6,581 nucleotides of DNA from Archaeoglobaceae archaeon (GCA_027016055.1 JALWBF010000179.1:1-6581); one strand, 5' to 3'; numbered from the stretch's first letter, positions 1-5,624 are shown. Notes: a model not told the origin generated them from the letters alone. Numbers and translations: made by a program.

Positions 1-1629
1 TTTATAGATTACGGTCCTCTCGGAAACGGTTTGAGGAGAAGGCTCGAAAATCTTTGGAGGGAATTTTTCGTAATAAACGAAAGGGCTGTCGAAATAGATA
101 CGCCGACCGTGAACGTTGAGGAGGTTTTCATAGCTTCCGGTCATGCGGAATCGTTCACCGATGTAGCTATAGAATGCCAGAAGTGCGGCAAGGTTTTCAG
201 AGCTGATCACTACATAAAGGAGAAGCTGAACATCGAAGCGGATTGCACGATCGAAGCAGTTAAGGAGATAATAGAGACATACAACCTAAGATGCGACTGC
301 GGTGGAAGGTTCGGAGAGCCGTTCCACTTCAACCTGATGTTCACAACATCGATAGGTCCGGGCAAAGGCAAGAAGGGTTATCTACGCCCAGAAACCGCTC
401 AGGGTATATTCATAGCGTTCAAGAGGTTGCTCGATTACTTCAGGGGTAAGCTTCCGTTCGGTGTGGCTCAGATAGGAAGGGCATACAGGAATGAGATAAG
501 TCCGAGGCAGGGAGTTATAAGGCTGAGGGAGTTCAATCAAGCCGAATTGGAATACTTCGTAAATCCGAAGGAGAAGACGCATCCACAGTTCGAGCAGTAT
601 GCGAACGATGTCGTTAAGCTCGTCGATAAGTTCGACAACGAATACGAAATAACGCTGAAGGAAGCTGTGGAAAGAGGCATTATTGCACACGAACTTTTGG
701 CATACTTCATAGGAAAGACGAGAAGATTTCTTTTGAAGGCTGGAATCAAAGACGATAAGCTTAGGTTCAGACAGCATAAGGACGATGAGAGGGCACATTA
801 CGCTGTTGATTGCTGGGATGCGGAAGCTTTAACGAGTTTCGGATGGATAGAAATAGTTGGAATTGCCGACAGAACGGATTACGACTTAAGGAGACACATC
901 GAGCACAGCGGAGAGGATCTGACGGTTTTCGTCCAGTTTAAAGAGCCGATTAAGGTTAGGAGGTTGAAGATAGTTCCGGATTTGAAGAAGCTCGGTCCCG
1001 TGTATAGGAAGAAGGCAAAGGCGATTGCAAAAGCTCTGGAAGAGCTCGAAGTTAAGGATAAGAACATCGAAAAGGTTACCGTTGAGGTTGATGGAGAAAA
1101 GATCGAGATTAGCAGTGAGTTCTTTAGCGTCGAAGAGGTTGAAGAAGAGATACACGGTGAGAAGATAATTCCGCACGTAATAGAGCCTTCCTTTGGACTC
1201 GATAGAATTACATACACGATCTTGGAGCACTCGTTTGAAAAGGATATAGTGGATGGAGAGGAAAGAAGGGTTCTAAGGCTCAAAAGGTGGTTAGCCCCCG
1301 TTCAGGTTGCAGTTCTTCCGTTACTTTCAAAGGATGAGTTCATAAAGATCTCACTCGAAATAGTGGATATGCTAAGGAATGCCGGAATATATACGGAATA
1401 CGACGACTCTGGCAGTATAGGAAGAAGATACAGGAGGTTCGATGAAATAGGAACGCCTTTCTGCGTAACGGTTGATCATCAGACGCTCGAAGACAGAACG
1501 GTAACGATAAGAGACAGAGATACGACTAAGCAGGTTAGAGTTAAGATCGATAGGCTTGTGGATGTTTTGAAGGAGTTATTAAGCTCGGAAAAGGATATAA
1601 CGGAATTCGGAGAGATATTCAGAGCTTAA
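1..1629 (+). CDS. glyS: Glycyl-tRNA synthetase, archaeal/eukaryotic dimeric type (5' end outside window)
   Basis: Class II aminoacyl-tRNA synthetase that charges tRNA-Gly in the cytoplasm. The frame is open from base 1 and the first residues (FIDYGPLGNGLRRRL) match the start of the class II core, so the true start lies upstream; I estimate about 30 residues are missing from a usual ~570. Seen, in window codon numbers: a Cys4 zinc-type insertion (CQKC at 59-62, CDC at 98-100), motif 2 with YRNE at 162-165 followed by the FNQAELEYF stretch from 178, and motif 3 with GLDR at 399-402. The C-terminal anticodon-binding domain follows (LAPVQVAVLPL, then GSIGRRYRRFDEIGTPFCVTV). The frame is intact and ends with TAA. 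The left arm of an inverted repeat begins four bases after the stop. A TTG at base 31 could pose as a start but lies inside the conserved core. Identification is secure. Confidence 0.97.
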   Translation, partial: FIDYGPLGNGLRRRLENLWREFFVINERAVEIDTPTVNVEEVFIASGHAESFTDVAIECQKCGKVFRADHYIKEKLNIEADCTIEAVKEIIETYNLRCDCGGRFGEPFHFNLMFTTSIGPGKGKKGYLRPETAQGIFIAFKRLLDYFRGKLPFGVAQIGRAYRNEISPRQGVIRLREFNQAELEYFVNPKEKTHPQFEQYANDVVKLVDKFDNEYEITLKEAVERGIIAHELLAYFIGKTRRFLLKAGIKDDKLRFRQHKDDERAHYAVDCWDAEALTSFGWIEIVGIADRTDYDLRRHIEHSGEDLTVFVQFKEPIKVRRLKIVPDLKKLGPVYRKKAKAIAKALEELEVKDKNIEKVTVEVDGEKIEISSEFFSVEEVEEEIHGEKIIPHVIEPSFGLDRITYTILEHSFEKDIVDGEERRVLRLKRWLAPVQVAVLPLLSKDEFIKISLEIVDMLRNAGIYTEYDDSGSIGRRYRRFDEIGTPFCVTVDHQTLEDRTVTIRDRDTTKQVRVKIDRLVDVLKELLSSEKDITEFGEIFRA

Positions 1630-1633
1630 GCAA

Positions 1634-1683
1634 GTATTTATATACCCCCCTCCCCCCTTCATTTCCTGTGGAGAACTGGAAGA
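1634..1683 (+). repeat. Left arm of ~50-bp inverted repeat
   Basis: This 50-base segment reappears as its reverse complement at 2956-3004. Read in the same sense, the copies are identical except for one extra C in the first C-run here and one C/T difference just after the second run. Similarity stops abruptly on both sides. The arm contains, in order, TTTATATA (1637-1644), six C, a T, six C (1645-1657), then ATTTCCTGTGGAGAACTGGA and AGA. No transposase lies between the arms and I see no target-site duplication outside them. Confidence 0.95.
1637..1668 (+). promoter_or_regulatory. Inward-facing TATA promoter in the left repeat
   Basis: TTTATATA at 1637-1644 is a textbook archaeal TATA box. 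Its centre is 27.5 nt before the GTG at 1668, the spacing expected for a leaderless transcript starting at that GTG. The C6-T-C6 tract fills the space between. Transcription would run toward, and antisense to, the UPF0147 gene. Activity is inferred from sequence only. Confidence 0.6.
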
Positions 1684-1724
1684 GGTATATCGGGTTGGTT
1701 GCAGATTGTATGGATATAACCTAA
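1668..1724 (+). other. 18-codon mini-ORF starting in the left repeat (possible truncated gene head)
   Basis: Starting at GTG 1668 the frame reads MENWKRYIGLVADCMDIT and then TAA. The first five codons and one further base lie in the repeat; the remainder is unique to this copy. Placement right at the expected transcription start of the repeat's TATA box suggests a real or formerly real translation start. It may be the remnant of a longer gene whose body has decayed into the AT-rich DNA downstream, a tiny peptide gene, or chance. I do not recognise a family. Confidence 0.35.
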
Positions 1725-1953
1725 ATAAGGCGAAATTTAAGAATAAATTACGATAGTAATGTATTATTAGATATTACATAACTCTTGCGATCTAATTTCC
1801 GTAAAAAACCTATAAAATAATTTATTAATAAAATCTATAAAAATAGGAAATATATTATTTCTACTGGAAATGCGGATGGTGTTACAATAATACATGTTAA
1901 AAATAAATATATAATAAAAATTTCAAAAGAGTTGAACTCGTGTTTTAAAATTA
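1725..1953. other. AT-rich non-coding stretch
   Basis: No convincing gene. Composition is extreme: 1801-1860 has only 6 G/C in 60 bases, with runs of A and T and short imperfect repeats such as TATAAAATAA and CTATAAAAATA. Contrast is strong with the adjacent glyS. It holds the likely 3' end of the UPF0147 transcript. It could be decayed DNA behind the repeat-borne gene head. Confidence 0.7.
1901..1923 (-). terminator. Possible T-rich terminator of the UPF0147 transcript
   Basis: On the minus strand, 30-50 bases after the UPF0147 stop, the sequence becomes T-rich, with T5 at 1916-1920 and another T5 at 1900-1904. Archaeal termination commonly uses such T-runs. A short GAGTT/AACTC palindrome lies just before it at about 1930-1940, with too little loop for a strong hairpin. 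The whole area is AT-rich, so this is weak. Confidence 0.3.
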
Positions 1954-2214
1954 TTACTCCTCAACTGCAATTCTCTCAAGTTGGCTAGATACATTCCAAA
2001 TTAGAGTTCTGACGTGCATCGGCAAGTTCGGATCTGAAGATAGTTCTTCAAGAATTGAGATTGCTGTCGCCGCCCTTACGGCTAAGCTATCTTTTCCGTG
2101 CAGTAGATTTTCCTTGATCTCACTTGCAGCCCTCCTTATATTTCTTGGCACAGTATCGTCTTGAATGATTCTATCTAAGGCATCTAAAATGCTATCTGGC
2201 ACCTTTTCAGCCAT
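1954..2214 (-). CDS. UPF0147 family protein
   Basis: Small all-helical-looking archaeal protein of 86 residues, of unknown function to my knowledge. Family recognition rests on the conserved blocks VPRNIRRAA (residues 22-30), VRAATAISILEEL (46-58), DPNLPMHVRT (61-70) and IWNVSSQLE (72-80). There is no signal peptide, membrane segment or metal motif, so it is expected in the cytoplasm. I chose the ATG at 2214 because GAGGTGA (2226-2220 on the minus strand) sits five bases before it; in-frame ATGs at 2220 and 2238 would overlap or precede this ribosome site and add residues untypical of the family. It is divergent from the SSSCA1-type gene with 56 bp between starts, and lies inside the inverted-repeat block. 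The left repeat's promoter points at its 3' end. The frame is intact. Family assignment is firm and function open. Confidence 0.9.
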   Translation of the reverse strand: MAEKVPDSILDALDRIIQDDTVPRNIRRAASEIKENLLHGKDSLAVRAATAISILEELSSDPNLPMHVRTLIWNVSSQLERIAVEE

Positions 2215-2219
2215 GCACA

Positions 2220-2226
2220 TCACCTC
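2220..2226 (-). promoter_or_regulatory. Ribosome binding site of the UPF0147 gene
   Basis: GAGGTGA on the minus strand lies five bases upstream of ATG 2214 and decides the start over two upstream in-frame ATGs. It also shows that this gene is probably translated from a leadered mRNA, unlike most of its neighbours. Confidence 0.7.
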
Positions 2227-2240
2227 GCAGAACTGCAATC

Positions 2241-2271
2241 TTTTAATATCGTATCATTGATCATAATAACG
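2241..2271 (+). promoter_or_regulatory. Promoter of the SSSCA1-type gene (leaderless spacing), in a shared divergent region
   Basis: TTTTAATA at 2241-2248 has its centre 26.5 nt before GTG 2271, fitting a leaderless transcript. The same AT block read on the minus strand (TATTAAAA), or TTATTATG at about 2269-2262, could serve UPF0147. The 56-bp gap therefore probably carries overlapping divergent promoters. Confidence 0.55.
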
Positions 2272-2684
2272 TGGAGGATAAAAAAATTTCGGAAGCTGTG
2301 GAGCTATTATTCAAAGGTGCGAAGATGTTGGCTTACCATTGTCCCCAGTGTAACATGCCACTTTTCAAATATGAGGGTAAGGTGATCTGTCCAGCCTGCA
2401 AAAAGGAGGCTGAAATAATAGGTGAGGGTAAGGATGCGGTAGTCAAGCTGAAGGATGACGATAGTGCAGAAAAAATTCCAAAAGAAACAGAGGTTACTGA
2501 AGTTTCAGACGTTAGAATTGAAACCACAGATGTGGAGATGGCTTTAAAACAAACTATACAAATTTTGATAAGGAGATTGATGGATGTTTCTAAAGAGGAA
2601 AAAATTTCTATAATAAAAGAATATGTGGATGTTATTAAGAACTTAATCGAACTTCTCGAAAAAGTTAGATGTTTAAAACTTTAA
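2271..2684 (+). CDS. SSSCA1 / autoantigen p27-type zinc-ribbon protein
   Basis: 137-residue protein of the Sjogren's syndrome/scleroderma autoantigen 1 family (eukaryotic relative ZNRD2). Its function in archaea is not known to me. The N-terminus carries the hallmark helix and zinc ribbon: LLFKGAKMLAYHCPQCNMPLF (about 12-32) and VICPAC (38-43), so Cys24, 27, 40 and 43 are the likely zinc ligands. An acidic and polar linker (about 63-85) follows, then a Lys/Glu/Ile-rich C-terminal helical region (about 88-135) that may form a coiled coil. GTG 2271 is chosen because the family starts about 20 residues before the first Cys pair and the TATA-like element lies 26.5 nt upstream. The 3' half is strikingly AT-rich (14 G/C in 60 at 2581-2640), unlike prs or trm1. 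It is divergent from UPF0147 and inside the inverted-repeat block. Confidence 0.88.
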   Translation: MEDKKISEAVELLFKGAKMLAYHCPQCNMPLFKYEGKVICPACKKEAEIIGEGKDAVVKLKDDDSAEKIPKETEVTEVSDVRIETTDVEMALKQTIQILIRRLMDVSKEEKISIIKEYVDVIKNLIELLEKVRCLKL

Positions 2685-2708
2685 AATAAAAATAAAATAA
2701 TAATTTTT
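2685..2708 (+). terminator. Possible T-run terminator of the SSSCA1-type gene
   Basis: An A/T-only stretch beginning right after the stop ends in T5 at 2704-2708, compatible with archaeal T-run termination. The background is AT-rich, so specificity is low. Confidence 0.3.
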
Positions 2709-2908
2709 AAATATATCAATTTGTATAATTACGTGCTAATGTTATCAGATAATTCCAATCGAAAAGCTTGCAGCGTTACGTTCAATTATTTTTATATTAT
2801 TACTTAATACATTCTAAGATTCTTGAATACTCGATTTATCCATCGATTCAGCTTATTTCATCTGGATAACTATCATACAAACAATCTTTCGGAAAAAAAC
2901 CATCGTAA

Positions 2909-2971
2909 TTACGAATTTTGTAGTTTCAAGTTGATGCGATCAGCATGGGTTAATGTCTTCCAGTTCTCCAC
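2909..2971 (-). other. 20-codon mini-ORF starting in the right repeat (possible truncated gene head)
   Basis: On the minus strand GTG at 2971 opens a frame that begins MENWK, exactly as in the left repeat, then diverges (TLTHADRINL...) and stops with TAA after 20 codons. Two independent copies sharing promoter, start codon and first five codons, followed by unrelated short tails, suggest duplicated gene heads with lost bodies. It may also be non-coding. No family is recognised. Confidence 0.35.
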
Positions 2972-3004
2972 AGGAAATAAAGGGGGGAGGGGGTATATAA
3001 ATAC
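2956..3004 (-). repeat. Right arm of ~50-bp inverted repeat
   Basis: This 49-base segment is the reverse complement of 1634-1683 with one missing C (run of 5 rather than 6) and one substitution. On the + strand it reads TCTTCCAGTTCTCCACAGG, then AAATAAA, six G, A, five G, and TATATAAATAC. The arms are about 1.27 kb apart internally. Confidence 0.95.
2971..3001 (-). promoter_or_regulatory. Inward-facing TATA promoter in the right repeat
   Basis: On the minus strand TTTATATA (3001-2994) is centred 26.5 nt before GTG 2971, one base closer than in the left arm because of the shorter C-run. Transcription would run toward the 3' end of the SSSCA1-type gene. The same bases read on the + strand (TATATAAATA) could in principle also act toward prs, but the prs gene has a better-placed element. 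Confidence 0.55.
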
Positions 3005-3060
3005 AACATCATTATGACCACCGCTTCAGCTACCGATGGATACCACAATTCTAAATTGTA

Positions 3061-3096
3061 GCAAAAGTTTTAATCGATATCAGCATATTAGGCATA
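3061..3096 (+). promoter_or_regulatory. Promoter of prs (leaderless spacing)
   Basis: GCAAAAG followed by TTTTAATC (3068-3075) resembles a BRE plus TATA box. Its centre is about 24.5 nt before ATG 3096, so transcription should start at or very near the ATG. This supports ATG 3096 over the upstream in-frame ATG at 3036. Confidence 0.6.
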
Positions 3097-3986
3097 TGCC
3101 ATTAATAGTCCCAGCAACTCAGGGCGTTCTCGCGATTAAGGTTTCCCGTCTCACAAATTTTCCCTTGGGCTACGCACAGCTTGAGAAGTTGCCGGATGGC
3201 GAGAAATACGTTAGAATTTCTGCTGATGTTGAGGGGGAGGATGTGATCCTCGTAAATTCCTTCGCCCACAATCCGGATGAGATGCTGATCGAGACTATTT
3301 TTCTCATAGAAACTCTGAAGGATTACAACGCGAAATCCGTCACCGGCGTTTTTCCGTATTTCCCATATTCGAGACAGGATGGAAGATTCATAAAAGGTGA
3401 AGCCTATTCCTTAAAAATCGTTGCGGATCTGCTGAGAAATGCGGGATTGGATAGGATGATAGTCGTCGACTTTCACCTCCACAGATTGAAGGATCTGACA
3501 TCGTTCTTCGGATTCGAAGTTAAAAATCTGACGGCAATGCACAAGCTCGCCGAATTCGCTAATGAAAACTTCGATATGAATGATCCGATCGTGGTTGCTC
3601 CGGATGAAGAAGCCGTTCAGTGGGCAAAACTCGTTGCCGATGATTTGGGCTTGAACTACGTTGCGTTGCGGAAGATAAGGATCGATGCCGAGAATGTTAT
3701 CATAGATTCCGCTCCAAAGGAAGTGGAGGGCAGGGATGTTTTGATAGTGGACGATATGATATCAACGGGCGGAACTGTTATTCAAGCGGTTAAGGCTTTG
3801 AAGAGGGCCGGATGCGGAAAGGTCTTCGTAGCCTGCACGCATGCGATACTTGCGAAGGACGCTTTAAAGAAGTTGCTCGAATGCGGGGTTGAAGGGTTGG
3901 TTGCCACTGATACGGTTTTAAGTCCGATAAGCCACGTAAGCGTTGCGGACATCATTTCCGAATGCCTTCTGAAGATGTTCGGTTAG
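3096..3986 (+). CDS. prs: Ribose-phosphate pyrophosphokinase (PRPP synthase)
   Basis: Makes 5-phosphoribosyl 1-pyrophosphate from ribose 5-phosphate and ATP, the precursor for purine, pyrimidine, histidine and tryptophan synthesis; cytoplasmic. The product is 296 residues, normal for archaeal Prs. Seen: PDGEKYVRI (33-41), the FPYSRQD motif with PYSRQD at 90-95, VVDFHLH in the middle of the chain, the flexible-loop K193-x-R195 expected in catalysis, and the PRPP-binding loop VDDMISTGGT (218-227) with Asp219 and Asp220. An upstream ATG at 3036 would add 20 residues (MDTTILNCSKSF...) that resemble no Prs N-terminus and would contain the promoter element, so ATG 3096 is preferred. It stands alone after a 411-bp gap, and the THEP1-like gene follows closely. 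The frame is intact. Confidence 0.96.
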   Translation: MPLIVPATQGVLAIKVSRLTNFPLGYAQLEKLPDGEKYVRISADVEGEDVILVNSFAHNPDEMLIETIFLIETLKDYNAKSVTGVFPYFPYSRQDGRFIKGEAYSLKIVADLLRNAGLDRMIVVDFHLHRLKDLTSFFGFEVKNLTAMHKLAEFANENFDMNDPIVVAPDEEAVQWAKLVADDLGLNYVALRKIRIDAENVIIDSAPKEVEGRDVLIVDDMISTGGTVIQAVKALKRAGCGKVFVACTHAILAKDALKKLLECGVEGLVATDTVLSPISHVSVADIISECLLKMFG

Positions 3987-4022
3987 CAAACTATTTAGCA
4001 TCAACGCGCAAACGAAATCGTG
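3987..4022 (+). promoter_or_regulatory. Likely internal promoter for the THEP1-like gene and trm1
   Basis: TATTTAGC at 3992-3999, preceded by AGCAAAC, is centred 26.5 nt before GTG 4022 and lies just after the prs stop. This is the leaderless spacing seen elsewhere in the window. It is a weaker TATA match than the others. Confidence 0.45.
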
Positions 4023-4534
4023 TGAAGATAGCCGTCACCGGCAGACCGGGAATAGGAAAGACTACACTCTGCCTGAAGGTTTACGATGCACTTAAGAATA
4101 AGCTTGAGATTGAGGGTTTCGTAACGAAGGAAGTTAGGGAGAGGGGAGTTAGAATAGGCTTCAAGCTTATCGATTTGAAGAGCGGGGAGGAGGCTTGGCT
4201 CGCCAAGGTTGGATATAGAAGTCCGTTTAAAGTCGGGAAGTACGGCGTAATTCTCGAATCCATCGACAGGTTTGCCGAGAGGATAGAGGGTTACGCCAAT
4301 GCTGATCTCATCATCTTGGACGAAATAGGTCCGATGGAACTGAAAAGTCGGAAGTTCGTTGAAGCCGTCGAAGGTATATTGGATCGGGATAATCTCCTAT
4401 TTACCATCCATCTAAAATCTCAGCATCCCCTTCTAAAGAAGATACGCTCGGAATTCGAAGTTATAACGCTGAGCGAAGAGAACAGGAATGCCGTTGCCGA
4501 TGAAATCGTAAGGAGGTTCACGCATGATGGTTGA
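4022..4534 (+). CDS. THEP1-like nucleoside-triphosphatase (P-loop NTPase)
   Basis: Member of the THEP1 NTPase family, P-loop enzymes that hydrolyse NTPs to NDPs in vitro; the cellular role in archaea is unclear. From GTG 4022 it is 170 residues, matching the usual 170-180. Seen: Walker A GRPGIGKTT at 7-15, directly after a first beta-strand (VKIAVT), and Walker B LIILDEIGPMEL at about 96-107, with Asp100/Glu101 and the GPMEL tail typical of this family. A longer version from ATG 3962 is possible; it would add 20 unconserved residues and overlap prs by 25 bases. I prefer GTG 4022 because the family begins at this strand and a TATA-like element sits 26.5 nt upstream. Its stop overlaps the trm1 start by 11 bases, indicating co-transcription and translational coupling. 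Confidence 0.9.
   Translation: MKIAVTGRPGIGKTTLCLKVYDALKNKLEIEGFVTKEVRERGVRIGFKLIDLKSGEEAWLAKVGYRSPFKVGKYGVILESIDRFAERIEGYANADLIILDEIGPMELKSRKFVEAVEGILDRDNLLFTIHLKSQHPLLKKIRSEFEVITLSEENRNAVADEIVRRFTHDG
4511..4516 (+). promoter_or_regulatory. Shine-Dalgarno site of trm1
   Basis: A perfect AGGAGG inside the THEP1-like coding sequence lies seven bases before ATG 4524 (ten before ATG 4527). It marks trm1 as an internal, leadered cistron translated by re-initiation or coupling. Confidence 0.75.
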
Positions 4535-5624
4535 GGAGGGAAAGGCTAAGATAAAGCTGAGCAGAGATGTATTCTACAATCCCCGAATGACCTTCTGCAG
4601 ACATTTGGACGTGTTAGCTTACAAGGTTATATCCGATATAGAGGAAAAGGAAGTAAGATCCCTCGACGCGTTAGCGGCTACTGGCGTAAGGGGGATAAGG
4701 GCTCGCTTGGAAGCTGGATTTTCGCCGAGTTTCAACGACAGAAATCCTAAAGCCGTTGAGCTTATAAGGGAGAACCTAAAGCTTAACGGAATTGAAGCCG
4801 AAGTATTCAACAGGGATGCAGTTGCCCTTATGAGGGAAAACAGATACACGCACATCGATCTGGATCCCTTCGGTTCTCCGGCGGAGTTCATCGATACCGC
4901 ATGCCTTTCGGCTTTGAAGTATCTAAGCGTAACAGCAACCGATACGGCTGCCTTGTGCGGTTCAGCCCCGTTGGCCGGCTTAAGGAAATATGCAATCTAT
5001 GCCGAAAAGACGGAGTTCTATCCAGAGCTTGGACTTAGAACTTTGATAGGTAAGATAGTTAGGGAGGCAACGAAATACGATAAAGCGATCGATGTCCTCG
5101 TTTCTTGGGCTAAGGAGCACTATTACAGGGTTCACATAAAGCTTAGGAGATCTGTAGCATTGGCTGGAAAGATATACGAGAACGTGGGATACCTTTTCTA
5201 CTGCTTCAACTGCGGGAACAGAGAATGGGCTTCAATGGATGGCTCATCTTTCGAGAGATGCAGGTGCGGAGGCAGATTTAAGATGATCGGTCCGCTATGG
5301 CTCGGGAAATTGCATGACAAGGAGTTCGTCAGATCGATGATTAGCAAGGTTGGGGAGATGAATGTAGGGGACGATACGAAAGATAAACTGAAAAAGTTTC
5401 TGCAGTCGATACACGATGAGATAGATGTTCCTTTCGCTTATACAACTCATCACATCGCGAGGATGCTTAAAACATCTCCGCCTCAGGTTGCCAGAATAAT
5501 TGAAGAACTGAGGAAGATGGGATATAAGGCTTCGAGGGTTCACTATTCCGGATTTGGATTTAAAACCGATGCGAGCGTGGATGAAGTGAAAAAGATTGTT
5601 TTAGCTCTTAACGCCCAGTATTGA
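4524..5624 (+). CDS. trm1: tRNA (guanine(26)-N2)-dimethyltransferase Trm1
   Basis: SAM-dependent enzyme that makes N2-methyl- and N2,N2-dimethylguanosine at position 26 of tRNA, stabilising the hinge between D and anticodon stems; cytoplasmic. The product is 366 residues, close to the roughly 380 of Pyrococcus Trm1. Seen: YNPRMTFCRHLDV at 18-30, the SAM-binding strand LDALAATGVRGIRARLEAG at 47-65, the NDRNPKAV stretch at 71-78, the catalytic DLDPFGSP at 112-119, a zinc site with Cys227, Cys230, Cys246 and Cys248, and a C-terminal winged-helix-like region (TTHHIARMLKTSPPQVARIIEELR). A start at ATG 4524 or 4527 cannot be resolved, though the Shine-Dalgarno fits 4524 slightly better. It overlaps the THEP1-like gene upstream and the convergent DUF5350 gene by 24 bases at its end. 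Confidence 0.96.
   Translation: MMVEEGKAKIKLSRDVFYNPRMTFCRHLDVLAYKVISDIEEKEVRSLDALAATGVRGIRARLEAGFSPSFNDRNPKAVELIRENLKLNGIEAEVFNRDAVALMRENRYTHIDLDPFGSPAEFIDTACLSALKYLSVTATDTAALCGSAPLAGLRKYAIYAEKTEFYPELGLRTLIGKIVREATKYDKAIDVLVSWAKEHYYRVHIKLRRSVALAGKIYENVGYLFYCFNCGNREWASMDGSSFERCRCGGRFKMIGPLWLGKLHDKEFVRSMISKVGEMNVGDDTKDKLKKFLQSIHDEIDVPFAYTTHHIARMLKTSPPQVARIIEELRKMGYKASRVHYSGFGFKTDASVDEVKKIVLALNAQY

Larger units (their letters stand above)
2685..3095. other. 411-bp non-coding stretch containing the right repeat arm and the prs promoter
   Basis: No supported gene. In order it holds an AT-rich tail after the SSSCA1 gene with a T5 at 2704-2708, mixed low-complexity DNA, a perfect 12-bp palindrome TCGTAATTACGA at 2903-2914, the right repeat arm (2956-3004), and the prs promoter at about 3061-3075. 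A 64-codon open frame crosses the repeat on the + strand but has no family resemblance and no start signals. Confidence 0.7.

Noticed and set aside
382..798. 138-codon open frame on the - strand inside glyS
   Set aside because: Mirror of the conserved GlyRS core, with no start signals or family resemblance.
2215..2238. N-terminal extension of the UPF0147 protein from ATG 2238
   Set aside because: A Shine-Dalgarno at 2226-2220 lies inside the extension and is correctly spaced for ATG 2214.
1634..3004. Complete insertion sequence with 50-bp terminal inverted repeats
   Set aside because: There is no transposase or recombinase gene between the arms and no target-site duplication is visible next to either arm (left flank ...TTAAGCAA, right flank AACATCAT...).
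2823..3017. 64-codon open frame on the + strand across the right repeat arm
   Set aside because: It starts with a TTG without Shine-Dalgarno or placed TATA box, resembles no protein family, and its 3' part is just the repeat's TATA and G-tract read in one frame.
3036..3095. N-terminal extension of prs from ATG 3036
   Set aside because: The 20 residues do not look like any Prs N-terminus, and the stretch contains the BRE/TATA element that fits a leaderless start at ATG 3096.
1725..3095. CRISPR array, tRNA or C/D-box RNA in the non-coding stretches
   Set aside because: No regularly spaced direct repeats, no cloverleaf or T-loop consensus, and no C-box/D-box pair could be found by eye.
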